Below, in pieces: positions 52,269 through 52,588 of a DNA stretch of 52,588 bases. Below the pieces are notes generated by a model, which had not been told where the DNA came from, did not search any database, and saw nothing but the letters and a program-made list of their open reading frames with translations. The DNA is from Planctomycetota bacterium (GTDB lineage Bacteria; Planctomycetota; UBA8108; UBA1146). Every line of letters starts with the position of its first letter. Position 1 is the first letter of the stretch. The stretch is taken from NCBI GenBank assembly GCA_018694835.1, contig JABHOG010000019.1, positions 1 to 52,588 of the forward strand. Direction: 5' to 3'. Made by a program: the position numbers and the translations under genes.

Positions 52269-52288
52269 TCCACTCCCGCTGGAGTGGA
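52269..52288 (+). other. Hairpin in the leader of the terminal gene
   Basis: TCCACTCC-CGCT-GGAGTGGA forms a perfect 8-bp stem 23 bases before the ATG at 52312. It is followed by TTCAAAAAAG, so it is not a terminator on the plus strand; on the minus strand no gene needs one. It could affect translation of the repeat protein. The rest of 52111-52311 shows nothing clear. Confidence 0.35.
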
Positions 52289-52311
52289 TTCAAAAAAGAT
52301 CTGGAGGGCCG

Positions 52312-52588
52312 ATGACGATCCCAACCCCCAAACGATTCCTATCGATAGGGCTGATGCTATTGGCACTCGTACTGGCTCCCCTTGAGATCTGGGGCCAGGT
52401 ACCGTCACGAGGTGGTTCCACCCAGGTTCCTCGACCGAGCTCTCGACCCACTTCTCGTCCACAGGCGCGACCACAGGCGCGACCACAGGCCAGACCACAG
52501 GCCAGACCACAGGCCAGACCACAGGCCAGACCACAGGCCAGACCACAGGCCAGACCACAGGCCAGACCACAGGCCAGACCACAGGACA
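52312..52588 (+). CDS. Secreted protein with tandem PQAR repeats (partial, runs off the window)
   Basis: An open frame from ATG 52312, preceded by GGAGGG (52302-52307), to the window edge (92 codons). The N-terminus has a signal peptide: charged TPKR, hydrophobic SIGLMLLALVLAPL, then EIWGQ. After a Ser/Arg/Pro-rich stretch, ten copies of Pro-Gln-Ala-Arg begin at residue 50, then PQD. The repeat would form an extended, strongly basic polyproline-like chain in the periplasm or outside the cell, possibly binding acidic polymers; this is inference. What follows is unknown. Confidence 0.65.
   Translation, partial: MTIPTPKRFLSIGLMLLALVLAPLEIWGQVPSRGGSTQVPRPSSRPTSRPQARPQARPQARPQARPQARPQARPQARPQARPQARPQARPQD
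52459..52588 (+). repeat. 12-bp tandem repeat array (PQAR coding)
   Basis: Ten full units: two of CCACAGGCGCGA (52459-52482), then eight identical CCACAGGCCAGA (52483-52578), then CCACAGGACA. Identity at the third base among the eight units points to recent expansion and likely length variation between strains. The array reaches the window end, so its true size may be larger. Confidence 0.95.

Noticed and set aside
51971..52582. Long minus-strand open frame translating the tandem repeat as a WPVV series
   Set aside because: It is the antisense of the PQAR repeat gene. The plus strand has a ribosome site and a signal peptide; the minus frame has neither.
52459..52588. CRISPR-like array
   Set aside because: The units are 12 bp, directly adjacent with no spacers, and in frame within a coding sequence. 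It is a protein repeat.

Overview
The window looks like chromosomal core sequence from a GC-rich, diderm bacterium. My best guess is Planctomycetota or a neighbouring PVC lineage, at medium confidence. The pointers are a Minf_1886-type protein (14348-14806), a cytochrome b562-like secreted protein, a Cys-rich zinc-ribbon membrane protein, a HEAT-containing S41 protease and an unusually short MnmE-like GTPase. Type IV pilus genes with a PilQ secretin show an outer membrane. Genes are tightly packed, often overlap by four bases (ATGA or GTGA), and frequently start with GTG or TTG.

Layout. 1-5.8 kb: a degenerate receiver protein, a diguanylate cyclase, three membrane proteins and a methyltransferase. 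5.8-7.1 kb: two short paralogous genes for double-glycine-leader peptides. Each sits in a duplicated cassette (conserved 5' leader hairpin, ORF, long terminator hairpin) next to a tRNA-Val gene. 7.2-11.5 kb: a zinc-ribbon/membrane protein pair, then a PaaK-like adenylate-forming enzyme coupled to a patatin phospholipase. 11.6-16.9 kb: lipA-tmk-holB, a Minf_1886 protein, an AI-2E/PerM family transporter and pgeF. 17.1-21.5 kb: carA-carB of the type related to animal CAD. 21.6-24.6 kb: a b562-like protein and an S41 protease converging on a shared terminator. 24.7-29.6 kb: comM, dusB, a phosphodiesterase and terC. 29.6-36.4 kb: dinB, divergent from thrS-(38-aa membrane peptide)-asd-truA, then yvcK-ptsH. 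36.4-38.2 kb: ptsI.

38.4-44.3 kb: the type IV pilus inner-membrane and secretin cluster pilM-pilN-pilO-(TPR/PilP-like)-pilQ. 44.5-51.7 kb: rng-rplU-rpmA-obgE-pilT-coaX-mnmE-like-pyrB. 51.7-52.6 kb: a VanZ-like protein and the start of a secreted protein with a tandem Pro-Gln-Ala-Arg repeat that runs off the window.

Functionally the window combines pyrimidine synthesis (carAB, pyrB, tmk), translation and tRNA genes (thrS, truA, dusB, rplU, rpmA, obgE, tRNA-Val), a minimal regulatory phosphotransferase set (YvcK, HPr, EI) and type IV pilus assembly with retraction. The most novel-looking locus is the pair of double-glycine peptide cassettes at about 6.0-6.85 kb. No maturation enzyme or exporter for them lies in the window.
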